Origin: Candidatus Eisenbacteria bacterium
GTDB lineage: Bacteria; Eisenbacteria; RBG-16-71-46; JACRLI01
Reading direction: 5' to 3'
Length of the DNA stretch: 64,000 nt
NCBI GenBank assembly: GCA_016235265.1
Contig: JACRLI010000011.1
Location: forward strand, 1 to 64,000
Shown: positions 8,386-16,065 of the stretch, piece by piece
How the letters are laid out: every line of letters starts with the position of its first letter
How positions within the stretch are numbered: position 1 is the stretch's first letter
The notes under the pieces: generated by a model
What the model was told of the DNA's origin: nothing
The model's input: the letters and a program-made list of their open reading frames with translations, nothing else
Databases searched by the model: none
Made by a program: the position numbers and the translations under genes

Positions 8386-9804
8386 TCAGCTGTCCAGCAG
8401 GCCCCGGGCTTCTTCCTTGAGGCTCTCCACGGCATCCCGCACCCGCTCTATATGGGTCCTGAAACTCAACACGCAGATCCGGAGGACGTACCGTCCCGCA
8501 ATGCTGGTGCTGGAGAGGTACACCCGGCCGCGCGCGTTCACCCGGCGCAGGATCTCCGCCCCCAGCGCGGCCTGGTCCCGCCCCGGAGCGCGAACGCTGA
8601 AGGCCACCACCGACATCTGGGGCTCGTCCAGCATCTCGAAGTGGGGGTCGTCCTTGAGCTGCCCGTAGGCCCAGCGGGTGAGCTCCAGCTTCTCCCCCAG
8701 CTGGCGGCGGAACGGCTCCAGGCCGTGGAGCTGCAGCGGCAGCCACACCCTGAGCCCCCGGAATTCCCGCGACAGCTCCGGCGAGATATCGCTGAAGTTC
8801 GGTTCATCCCCGCCGGTGATGTCCTGCAGGTAGGCCCCCGCCACCCGGTACGGCCGCCGCAGCGACTCCCGCTCGCGCACCAGCAGGCAGCCGGTGCCGT
8901 AGGGAAAGAACAGTCCCTTGTGCGGGTCCAGGGTGATGGAATCGCAGCGCTCGATGCCCGGCATGAGCGCCTCGCCGCCGGGGGCGATCCGGAAGAAGCC
9001 GCCGTAGGCGGCGTCCGCGTGCACCCACAGGTCGTGGCGCGAGGCCACCTCGAGGATGGAGGGCAACGGGTCGATCGCGCCGGTGTTGGTGCTGCCCACG
9101 TTGGCCACCACCAGGAAGGGTCTCAGCCCCGCCGCCCGGTCCGCGACCACCAGCTTCTCCAGCTCATCGGCCCGCATCCGCAGGCGGGCGTCGGTGGGCA
9201 CCCGGCGGATGCAGCGCTCCGGGAAGCCCGCCGTCCGGGCCGCCTTCTGGACCGAATTGTGCGCCTCCCCGGAGATGTAGAGCGTTCCGTGCAGGAAGTC
9301 CTCGGGCAGCTTCGCCGCGCGCGCCGCCACCACCGCGCTCAGGTTCGACAGCGAGCCTCCGGAGGTGAGGATGCCCCCGGAGCCGGGGCCGTAGCCCATT
9401 ATCGCCGCCAGCCACTCGATGGCGGTGGCCTCGATGCGGGCGAGGGCCGGCGAAGGCGCCACCATGCCGACGTAGCGGTTCGCCACCAGGCCGATGAAGT
9501 CCGCCAGCGCCACCGTGGGCAGGCCGCCGCCGGGAATGAAGGCCAGGTAACCCGGACCGGCGGTGTTGAACGACTTCAGCACCGCCGGCTTCAGCCGGGC
9601 CAGGATCTCCTCCAGCGCCCGGCCCGTCTCGGGCACCGGCTCGCGGAACGTGGCTGCCAGCGCGGCGGCGCCGTCGGTGTCGCCGGCGTGCTGCTCCGGG
9701 AGCGTGGCGACGTGGTCCACGACATAGTCCGCGCACGCATCGATCATGCGACGGAGGGCTTCGGGGTCGGGCTCGAGCGGCCAGGTGTCCGGGGTTGGCC
9801 TCAT
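8386..9804 (-). CDS. group-II PLP-dependent amino-acid decarboxylase
   Basis: 472-residue cytosolic PLP enzyme of the aromatic-L-amino-acid/tyrosine decarboxylase group. The PLP lysine is K296 in LDPHKGLFFPYG, the ring-stacking His is H182 (GEAHNSVQKAAR), and D264 of HADAAYGG contacts the pyridine nitrogen. The N-terminal helical segment contains FNTAGPGYLAFIPGGGLP, common to bacterial aromatic-amino-acid decarboxylases. Substrate cannot be read reliably; tyrosine, tryptophan or phenylalanine are the usual ones. It lies 3 nt downstream of an aminotransferase gene on the same strand, so the two are co-transcribed. Confidence 0.88.
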   Translation of the reverse strand: MRPTPDTWPLEPDPEALRRMIDACADYVVDHVATLPEQHAGDTDGAAALAATFREPVPETGRALEEILARLKPAVLKSFNTAGPGYLAFIPGGGLPTVALADFIGLVANRYVGMVAPSPALARIEATAIEWLAAIMGYGPGSGGILTSGGSLSNLSAVVAARAAKLPEDFLHGTLYISGEAHNSVQKAARTAGFPERCIRRVPTDARLRMRADELEKLVVADRAAGLRPFLVVANVGSTNTGAIDPLPSILEVASRHDLWVHADAAYGGFFRIAPGGEALMPGIERCDSITLDPHKGLFFPYGTGCLLVRERESLRRPYRVAGAYLQDITGGDEPNFSDISPELSREFRGLRVWLPLQLHGLEPFRRQLGEKLELTRWAYGQLKDDPHFEMLDEPQMSVVAFSVRAPGRDQAALGAEILRRVNARGRVYLSSTSIAGRYVLRICVLSFRTHIERVRDAVESLKEEARGLLDS

Positions 9805-9807
9805 GCG

Positions 9808-11052
9808 CTATTTCAAGTGCCGGTTCACCACCGTCGCCAGCCGCCGGGCGCCCTCGCGGATGGTGTCCGGCGGACAGAACGAGAAGTTGAGCCGCATGGT
9901 GTCGCCGCCGCCGCCGTTGGGATAGAACGGCGCCCCCGGCACGAACGCCACACCCTCCTGCAGCGCCTCGCGCAACAGTTCCATGGTGTCGAAGTGCCCC
10001 GGCAGCGTGAGCCACAGGAACAGCCCGCCGTCGGGCTGCGTCCAGCGCACCTGCGCCGGGAAGTTCTCGCGCAGCGCCTCCAGCATCACCTTGCGGCGGG
10101 AGCCGTACACGTCGCGGATCCGCTTCACGTGGCGGTCCAGGAAGCCCCCCTTCGCCACCTCGTACGCGATGTGCTGGCACAGCGTGCTGGTGTGCAGGTC
10201 GGCGCCCTGCTTGATCTGCACCAGGCGCCGGATCACCTCCTCGGGGGCCACGATCCAGGCGATCCGCAGCCCGGGCGCCAGCGTCTTCGACAGCGTGCTG
10301 AGGTAGATCACGTTCCCGGTGAAGGCGCCCTCGCCCTTGGCGCAGTGGTGGTACTCGGCGTCCACGTTCACCAGCGAGTGCACGTGCTCGCCCTCGTAGC
10401 GCAGCTGACCGTACGGGTCGTCCTCCACGATGGGGGTGCCGTAGTGGTTCGCCAGCTCCACCACGCGGCGGCGGCGCTCCAGGCTCATGGTCACGCCGGC
10501 GGGATTCTGGAAGTTGGGCAGCAGGTACAGGAACTTGGGGCCGACCCGAATCGCGTCCTCGAGCGGCTCGATCCGGATGCCGTGCTCGTCGATGGGCACC
10601 GTCACGTAGCGGGCCTGGTAGGCGCTGAACGCCTGCACCGCGCCCAGGTAGGTGGGCTGCTCGGTGAGCACCCGGTCACCCGGGTTGAGCATCAGCTTGC
10701 CGATGAGGTCCAGCGCCTGCTGGGAGCCGGAGGTGATCAGCACGTTCTCCGGCTTCACCTGGATGCCGTAGCGGTCCATGTGGCGCACCAGCAGTTCGCG
10801 CAGCGGCAGGTAGCCCTCGGTGGCGGCGTACTGCAACGCGATCGCCCCGCGCTCGGCGAGCACGCGCTGGGTGGCGTCCTGAATTTCCTGCAGCGGGAAC
10901 ACGTCGGGCGCCGGCAGGCCGCCGGCGAAGGAGATGATGTCGGGCTTCTCGGTGAGCTTGAGCAGTTCCCGGATGACCGAGCTGGTCATCCCTTCGGTCC
11001 TCTGGGCGAACCGGCCGCCCCACGGCGTCTTCAGGTCCAGCATGGTGGACAT
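9808..11052 (-). CDS. PLP-dependent aminotransferase, LysN/2-aminoadipate type
   Basis: 414-residue fold-type-I aminotransferase of the 2-aminoadipate (LysN)/kynurenine-aminotransferase branch, also close to the catalytic half of MocR regulators but without an HTH domain. Family features are PDIISFAGGLPAPDVFP, LQYAATEGYLPLRELL, ITSGSQQALDLIGKL, the FQNPAGVTMS loop, EDDPYGQLRYEG and the lysine loop LSTLSKTLAPGLR. GGGAGGAGCGC precedes ATG 11052, which decides the start over an in-frame codon further up. Paired with the decarboxylase 3 nt downstream, suggesting joint turnover of an aromatic or branched amino acid. Confidence 0.87.
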   Translation of the reverse strand: MSTMLDLKTPWGGRFAQRTEGMTSSVIRELLKLTEKPDIISFAGGLPAPDVFPLQEIQDATQRVLAERGAIALQYAATEGYLPLRELLVRHMDRYGIQVKPENVLITSGSQQALDLIGKLMLNPGDRVLTEQPTYLGAVQAFSAYQARYVTVPIDEHGIRIEPLEDAIRVGPKFLYLLPNFQNPAGVTMSLERRRRVVELANHYGTPIVEDDPYGQLRYEGEHVHSLVNVDAEYHHCAKGEGAFTGNVIYLSTLSKTLAPGLRIAWIVAPEEVIRRLVQIKQGADLHTSTLCQHIAYEVAKGGFLDRHVKRIRDVYGSRRKVMLEALRENFPAQVRWTQPDGGLFLWLTLPGHFDTMELLREALQEGVAFVPGAPFYPNGGGGDTMRLNFSFCPPDTIREGARRLATVVNRHLK

Positions 11053-11181
11053 GCGCTCCTCCCCTCCCGGGTTGGCACCCGGCAACGGCGGCCGTGTCCT
11101 TCAAGGAACCTGGCGCCGCCGCGCGGGCGCAACGACACACGCAACTACGCTACGCCCGGAACGGGGCCGGGTCAAGCGACG

Positions 11182-11211
11182 GCCCGCGGGCCGGTGTCGC
11201 CACCCGCGGGC
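11182..11211 (-). terminator. possible hairpin downstream of S46 peptidase gene
   Basis: Nine-base arms (11182-11190 and 11203-11211) can pair around a 12-nt loop, about 30 nt downstream of the peptidase stop. No U run follows on the minus strand, so termination is only possible, not shown. Confidence 0.4.
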
Positions 11212-11241
11212 CGACTCGATCCGCGCCGGGGTCTTCCGGCA

Positions 11242-13368
11242 CTATCTTCCGGCCCCCTCCAGTTCGTCGGCCAGGGCGCCCATGTCGTAGATGTGGCGGA
11301 GCGATTCCACGATGGCCGCCGGGTGCACCGCCACGGTGCGGCCCTGCACTTCGTCGAAGTCGAAGCTCCACTGGAACGCCTGCACGTTGCCGTCGAAGAC
11401 CAGGCCCACGAACTCGGCGTTCTTGTTGAGGACCGGGCTCCCGGAGTTGCCGCCGATGATGTCGTTGGTGGTCACGAAGTCGAGCGGCGTGGACAGGTCC
11501 ACCTTCGCCCGTCCCGCCGCGACGCGCGCCGGGAGCTGGAACGGCGGCTGGTTGTCGAAGCTCTCGGCCCGGTCGTACAGGCCCAGGAAGGTGGTCTTCC
11601 AGGGCACCCGCGTGGTCAGCTGCCGGTAGCCGGCCACCTTCCCGTAGGTGAGCCGCAGGGTGCCGGTGGCGTCCGGGTAGGTGGACTTGCCGAGCATCGC
11701 GAAGCGCGCCCGCGCGATCTTCGCGCCCTCGAGCGACTCCACGCCGGTGACATTCTCCTCATACCAGCTGCGCAGGTCCCGGTACATTCCGTCCATGCGG
11801 CGCGTCCACGTCACCAGCGGGTCCGTGGAGGCTTCCACGGCCTTCCGCCCACCCTGCACCAGCTCCCGGCGGAATGCCACGTCCGCCAGGCGGGTGCCCG
11901 CGAACAACTCGTGCGCCACTTCGGCCGGCTGCATCCCGCCCAGGGCCAGCTTCACCCACGGGTCCTCCGGGCCCAGGTCCTTGAGACACTCCTCCAGGCC
12001 CACGGCAAACAGGTACTCCTCCATCGCCGGGTACACGGGAGCCTTCGAGAACAGCTGGTACTTGACCGATTCCAGGTGCGAGTCGCGGTACTCCTCGAGG
12101 CGCTGGTCGTTGGGCCTGGAGGTTTCCGCCACCATCCGCACGATGTCCCCGGCGAAGCCCAGCAGCCGGCCTCCCAGATAGCCCGTGCGCACCTGGTATT
12201 CCTTGTTACGGCGCATCATTTCCTTCTCCGCCGCGGCGATCCGGTCCCAAGCCCCGACGCACTCCGCGGACAGCTTCGGATCCCGCGCCACCCACGAGCG
12301 GAGCGAGTCCTCCGCCTGGCGCTTCTCCTGCAGGATGTAGTGCCGGTTCACCGGGTCGCCCTGCAGCGCCTCGAGATAGCCGCGCAGCCGCTTGAGCGAA
12401 TTCTCCAGCCCGAAGATGCGGTCCTGGGCCTGGCGGGCCTGTTCGGCTCCGCGGGCCTCGTACTCGCGGTACGCGGCGAGCTGCCGCTCCCGGATGCGGG
12501 TGCGTTCGGGGATCTCGCCGTCGCGCTCGTACTCCAGCTCCGCCACGGTCTTCAGCCGGCTGGTGGAGCCCGGATGGCCGGAGACGAACACCAGGTCGCC
12601 TTCGCCCGGGCCCCTCGTGTTCCACTTAAGGTAGTCCGCGGGGCGCACCGGCTGGCCGTTCTCGTACACCCGGAAGAAGGTCATGTCGAGGTCGTGGCGC
12701 GGATAGCAGAAGTTGTCCGGATCGCCGCCGTAGAAGGCGGCCTGCTGCTCGGGCGCCATCACCAGCCGGACGTCGGTGTACTTCCTGTACCGGTAGAGCC
12801 AGTACTCCCCGCCGTGGTAGAGCTCCACCACGCGGCAGCGCAGCTTCGTCTTCTCGGTGGCCTCCTTCTCGATCCGCGCGGAGACCGACTTGCGCTGCGC
12901 GTTCTGCTTCCTGGCATCCGCCGCGGGATCGATGGCCGCGGTCACCCTCGCGGTCACTTCCTCCATGGAGAGGAGCACATTCAATTCGAGGTCCGGGCAG
13001 CGCAGCTCTTCCGCCCGGGTGCGGGCGAAGAAGCCGTCCTTCACGAAGTCGGCCTTCGGGGACGAGAGCTTCTGCAGCTGCCCCAGGCCCACGTGGTGGT
13101 TGGTGAGCACCAGCCCGTCCGGGGACACGAACGCCCCGGAGGCGCCGCCGAAGTGCACCGAGGCCTTCTGCACGTGCGCGATCCACTCCGGAGTGGGTGT
13201 GAAGCCGTAGCGCTGCTGCATCTTCGCGAGCGGGAGGTTGTCGAAGGTCCACATGCCTTCGTCGGCGCGGACGGCCGGCGAGGCGAAAGCCGAGGTGACG
13301 ATCAGGGTGGCGACGACGAGAGCCCGTTGCAGGGCCGGAGGACGGAAGGCGGAGAAGGTGCGCGACAT
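11242..13368 (-). CDS. S46-family serine dipeptidyl-peptidase (DPP7/DPP11-like)
   Basis: 708-residue exported peptidase of family S46, which removes dipeptides from N-termini in the periplasm of peptide-feeding bacteria. A signal peptide (hydrophobic LVVATLIVTSAFASPAVRA, residues 17-35) precedes DEGMWTFDNLP, the mature N-terminus typical of DPP7/DPP11. The catalytic His lies in VLTNHHVG (residues 91-92) and the Ser is S642 in GGNSGSPVLN, with helical inserts between the two chymotrypsin-fold parts. Length fits the family (about 700). The residue that separates DPP7 from DPP11 specificity cannot be assigned safely by eye. Stand-alone gene, 189 nt upstream of the aminotransferase. Confidence 0.92.
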   Translation of the reverse strand: MSRTFSAFRPPALQRALVVATLIVTSAFASPAVRADEGMWTFDNLPLAKMQQRYGFTPTPEWIAHVQKASVHFGGASGAFVSPDGLVLTNHHVGLGQLQKLSSPKADFVKDGFFARTRAEELRCPDLELNVLLSMEEVTARVTAAIDPAADARKQNAQRKSVSARIEKEATEKTKLRCRVVELYHGGEYWLYRYRKYTDVRLVMAPEQQAAFYGGDPDNFCYPRHDLDMTFFRVYENGQPVRPADYLKWNTRGPGEGDLVFVSGHPGSTSRLKTVAELEYERDGEIPERTRIRERQLAAYREYEARGAEQARQAQDRIFGLENSLKRLRGYLEALQGDPVNRHYILQEKRQAEDSLRSWVARDPKLSAECVGAWDRIAAAEKEMMRRNKEYQVRTGYLGGRLLGFAGDIVRMVAETSRPNDQRLEEYRDSHLESVKYQLFSKAPVYPAMEEYLFAVGLEECLKDLGPEDPWVKLALGGMQPAEVAHELFAGTRLADVAFRRELVQGGRKAVEASTDPLVTWTRRMDGMYRDLRSWYEENVTGVESLEGAKIARARFAMLGKSTYPDATGTLRLTYGKVAGYRQLTTRVPWKTTFLGLYDRAESFDNQPPFQLPARVAAGRAKVDLSTPLDFVTTNDIIGGNSGSPVLNKNAEFVGLVFDGNVQAFQWSFDFDEVQGRTVAVHPAAIVESLRHIYDMGALADELEGAGR

Positions 13369-13541
13369 GCATTCCCCCCGGCGGCGTCCCGGGGGACGCC
13401 GCGCGTTCGTGAGATCCCGGTGTCACCGGGAGCGCGGAAGTGTGAAGGGGCGGCCCAATGCGATGATCGGCAAGGAGCGTGAGGTCTCCCGACGGCACTG
13501 TCAAGGCGGAGGCTCCGAGCGCGCTCGAAGCGGAATAGCAA

Positions 13542-13567
13542 GGCGGGGAGCCGTTGGGCTCCCCGCC
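13542..13567. terminator. hairpin near 3' end of the secreted orphan gene
   Basis: A perfect 11-bp GC-rich stem (13542-13552 with 13557-13567) with a GTTG loop lies about 26 nt downstream of the stop of the minus-strand gene at 13593. It is followed by GAAAAA on the plus strand, so the A/U bias favours neither orientation clearly. Confidence 0.55.
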
Positions 13568-13592
13568 GAAAAACGCGCCTCGATCCGCCGGC

Positions 13593-14318
13593 CTACCTGT
13601 AGATGCGCTTCAGCGCGCCCCAGCTGCCCGCCTTCACCGGCGTCGCACAGTTGTTGATGGACAGCGTCATGGTCATCATGTTCCACCACGCGCCGTTGGT
13701 CATCGTCGGGTTGCAGGTGGTGCCGTCCAGGAAGCCGGGATAGTCGGCGGGTTTGGTCATGCCGAACGCGGTGCTTCCGATCAACAGGCCGTTGGCCACC
13801 GTGAAGGCCACGCACTCGGACGGGTAGCCGATGAAGTGCGCGATGGCCTGCACGTTGGTCACCGCCGCCACCGGCTGGCCGGACGAGTACTGCACCGTTT
13901 CGAATTCCCTGTAGCTGTCAATCGGGCCGGAGTAGAACGGGTCGCCGTTGCCCCACGGGCCACTGCCGCTCAGCCAGATCATGCCGCCGGTGAAGGTCTT
14001 CATGTAGGTGCGGTTGCCGTTCCCGTTGCCGTCCACCGCGTCGAAAATCAGCACGCCGGGGGTGAGCTCGCGGCCGCAGGTGTAGCGCCACTCCGTCCCC
14101 AGGCTCACGCCGTTCCAGGACTCGGCCATCATGGTGGTGCCGGCCAGCAGCGCGCCGCCGCCGGCGGCCCAGCCCTCGGTGTAGCGGCCCACGCTGATGG
14201 GGCCGCCGATGTCATTGGTCTTGTAGTTGCCGGAAAGGGGAGCCCCGGCGAGCGCGACGCCGGCGACGAGGGTGACGGCGACGGCCGCCAGCAGGACGCG
14301 GGTAGCAATGCGCATCAT
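13593..14318 (-). CDS. secreted protein of unknown function
   Basis: 241 residues; I do not recognise the family. It starts MMRIATRVLLAAVAVTLVAG and is cut after ALA, a clear Sec signal peptide, so the mature protein is periplasmic or extracellular. The rest is Gly/Thr/Asn-rich with several Trp and four widely spaced Cys, no CxxCH, no membrane segment and no recognisable catalytic motif. AGGAG stands about 7 nt before the MM start at 14318. An Fnr-type palindrome lies about 195 bp upstream (14513-14526), directly beyond the 3' end of the FNR-type regulator, so oxygen-dependent control is plausible. Confidence 0.75.
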   Translation of the reverse strand: MMRIATRVLLAAVAVTLVAGVALAGAPLSGNYKTNDIGGPISVGRYTEGWAAGGGALLAGTTMMAESWNGVSLGTEWRYTCGRELTPGVLIFDAVDGNGNGNRTYMKTFTGGMIWLSGSGPWGNGDPFYSGPIDSYREFETVQYSSGQPVAAVTNVQAIAHFIGYPSECVAFTVANGLLIGSTAFGMTKPADYPGFLDGTTCNPTMTNGAWWNMMTMTLSINNCATPVKAGSWGALKRIYR

Positions 14319-14512
14319 GGTGCCTCTCCTCATGTGGGAACCGTTGGTGGATCCACAAGTTGGCGGCCGCCCCCGGCGAAGTGTCCCGGGGGCTGGGCCG
14401 CGCAGCATCGTTCCCGGCGCGGGGGCAGCCCGGAGCCGCGGCAGTGAGCCCGGCTACCCAGGATTGTGGGGAAACTGGCGGCGAGCCGCGATGATAAGGG
14501 TCAATCACCAAC

Positions 14513-14526
14513 TTGACCGTGGTCAA
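14513..14526 (-). promoter_or_regulatory. Fnr/Crp-type operator TTGAC-N4-GTCAA
   Basis: TTGACCGTGGTCAA is a perfect inverted repeat (arms extend to 8 bp, 14511-14518 and 14521-14528) and fits the Fnr-family half-site TTGAY. It sits between the stop of the FNR-type regulator and the secreted orphan transcribed in the same direction. A TATCAT hexamer (minus strand, 14491-14496) could be the -10, putting the operator centre about 35-38 bp upstream of the predicted start of transcription, slightly nearer than the classical -41.5. Confidence 0.65.
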
Positions 14527-14527
14527 G

Positions 14528-15244
14528 TCAGGCCGGGTCGGCCTCGCCGGCCGCGCGCCGCAGCAGGGCCCGGTTGCGGACGGTGATGCGGTCGCGGGCC
14601 AGGCCCACGATCCCCCGGAGGGCGAACGCGCGCAGCACGCGCGAAAAAGTCTCCGGAGTGGTGCCGATCATGCGCGCCATGTCCTTGCGCTTGAGCTCGG
14701 CGGCGAGGATGGTCGCCGGCTCCGGGGCATCCTGGCGGGTGTGCAGCAGGCCCAGCAGCAGCCGGGCGGCTCGCTGGCGTACCGGGCGGCACACCAGGTC
14801 CATCATCAGTTCCTCGGAGATGCGCAGTTCGCGGGCCAGCTTGGCCAGCAGCTCCAGCGCCAGTTCCGGCTCCTGGCGCAGCGTCTCGCGCAGGACGGGC
14901 CACGGAATGATGCACACCTCGGCGTCGGTCACCGCGGAGGCACTGGCTCCGTAGGTCTCCCCCGCGCACAGCGGGCGGTAGCCCAGCATCTCCCCCGGGC
15001 CGAGCAGGCGCACCACGCGCTCCTCGCCGTCGCTGCCGGTGAGATACACCTTCGCCTGCCCGGAGCGGAGCACGTACAGCGAGTGCGCCGGTGTGCCCGC
15101 GTGGAACAGCACGTCCCCGCGCCGGAACAGATGGGTCGCGACGTCGCCCTCGAGGCGTTCGAAGGCGCTGGTGCTCAGGGCGGTCAGGCAGCCGCCCTTG
15201 CGGGTGCCGCAGAGACTGCAGGGCCTGGCGGGAGATTTCTTCAT
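14528..15244 (-). CDS. fnr: FNR-type [4Fe-4S] oxygen-responsive regulator
   Basis: 238-residue Crp/Fnr transcription factor. Unlike most paralogues it keeps four Fnr-style cysteines: C9, C12 and C19 at the N-terminus (C-x2-C-x6-C; E. coli has x5) and C111 in AEVCIIPW, aligning with C122 of Fnr (MVCEIPF) at nearly the same distance. A cyclic-nucleotide-type beta-barrel spans about 25-125, then the dimer helix and an HTH whose recognition helix has E198, S201 and R202 (TTPETFSRVL), the Fnr pattern for TTGA half-sites. The ATG at 15244 starts just before the cysteines. Matching sites lie at 14513 and 63394. It should bind DNA as a dimer when oxygen is absent. Confidence 0.88.
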   Translation of the reverse strand: MKKSPARPCSLCGTRKGGCLTALSTSAFERLEGDVATHLFRRGDVLFHAGTPAHSLYVLRSGQAKVYLTGSDGEERVVRLLGPGEMLGYRPLCAGETYGASASAVTDAEVCIIPWPVLRETLRQEPELALELLAKLARELRISEELMMDLVCRPVRQRAARLLLGLLHTRQDAPEPATILAAELKRKDMARMIGTTPETFSRVLRAFALRGIVGLARDRITVRNRALLRRAAGEADPA

Positions 15245-15653
15245 GGTCCTCGCGCGATATGGGCCGTGCGGGGGCGCCGCGCGCGGGAAGCTGCTCCCGC
15301 GCGGCACGTCGGCGCGTTAATTCTACACTCTCGCGGGGGGCGCAGCAATCCACCGCCCCGCCACCGGCACGCCGCTGCAACCCTGCCCCGGCCCTTCCAC
15401 ACCAGAGCCACGCCAGATCCCCTTGACTCCCCCGCGCATCCCCCCCACCATTGTTGCCAGACGGCCTCGCTGCCACCGCCCCGCCCGGCCTCCCGGCCCG
15501 GTCCCGGGGCAGGCTCCCGTCGGCCGGTACCCCGGTGCGCACCCCTCCTGTTGGAGGCGGTGCGGTCAATATTGGCGTTTCGACGCCGGGGACCGGGCAT
15601 ACCCAGACTCCCTCACAATCACCTGCCCGCCTCCGGCCGCTGACGGCGGACCC
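15245..15653. other. divergent intergenic region between fnr and acpS
   Basis: A 409-bp stretch with no gene I can support. Frames open through it are Pro/Arg-rich noise. It must hold the promoters of fnr and of the acpS unit: a TAGAAT (minus strand, 15320-15325) is a possible fnr -10, and TTGACT at 15424 a possible plus-strand -35 without a clear partner. No Fnr site is seen here. Confidence 0.5.
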
Positions 15654-16031
15654 ATGATCGTCGGCATCGGCATTGACCTGCTCGAGGTGGACCGCGTGGA
15701 GCGCGAGCTTCAGCGCGGCGCGGACGATTTCCTGCCCAGCATCTTTCTTGCCTCTGAAATCGCCGACTGCGCGCGGCGGCGCCACCCCGCGAGGCATTTC
15801 GCGGCGCGCTTTGCCGCCAAGGAGGCAGTTCTCAAGGCGCTGGCCTGCGGCGCCCGCGACATCGCTTCGTTTCGCGAGGTGGAGGTGCGTGTCGCGGACC
15901 GGGGCCAGGGCCAGGTGGTGCTGCACGGCAGGGCCAGGGACCTCGCCGCGGGGCGCGGTGTTCGCAGGATCGCGTTGAGCCTCGCGTTGTCGAGCCGGAT
16001 GTCCGCGGCGGGGGTGGTGCTGGAGTCCTGA
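15654..16031 (+). CDS. acpS: holo-[acyl-carrier-protein] synthase
   Basis: 125-residue AcpS-type phosphopantetheinyl transferase, which moves 4'-phosphopantetheine from CoA to the Ser of apo-ACP using Mg2+. The two family motifs are present: MIVGIGIDLLEVDRVER at the N-terminus, with the metal-binding Asp, and ARFAAKEAVLKAL around residues 51-62, with the metal-binding Glu. The start is fixed by the conserved MIVGIGID; the longer open frame upstream is not conserved-looking. It leads a plus-strand unit that also encodes an ACP, an AMP-ligase (now broken) and an alpha-oxoamine synthase, so it may serve that ACP as well as fatty-acid synthesis. Confidence 0.93.
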   Translation: MIVGIGIDLLEVDRVERELQRGADDFLPSIFLASEIADCARRRHPARHFAARFAAKEAVLKALACGARDIASFREVEVRVADRGQGQVVLHGRARDLAAGRGVRRIALSLALSSRMSAAGVVLES

Positions 16032-16065
16032 CGGCGGAGTGGAACCGGAACCAGGGGGGCGGCGG

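Noticed and set aside
7840..13482. A plus-strand open frame of 1880 codons opposite four minus-strand genes
   Set aside because: It runs antisense to genes with clear catalytic motifs, is His/Arg/Gly/Gln-rich low-quality protein, and is explained by GC-rich third positions that suppress stops.
15423..15653. Long upstream extension of AcpS
   Set aside because: The conserved protein starts at MIVGIGID (15654); the extension is Pro/Arg noise with no family match.
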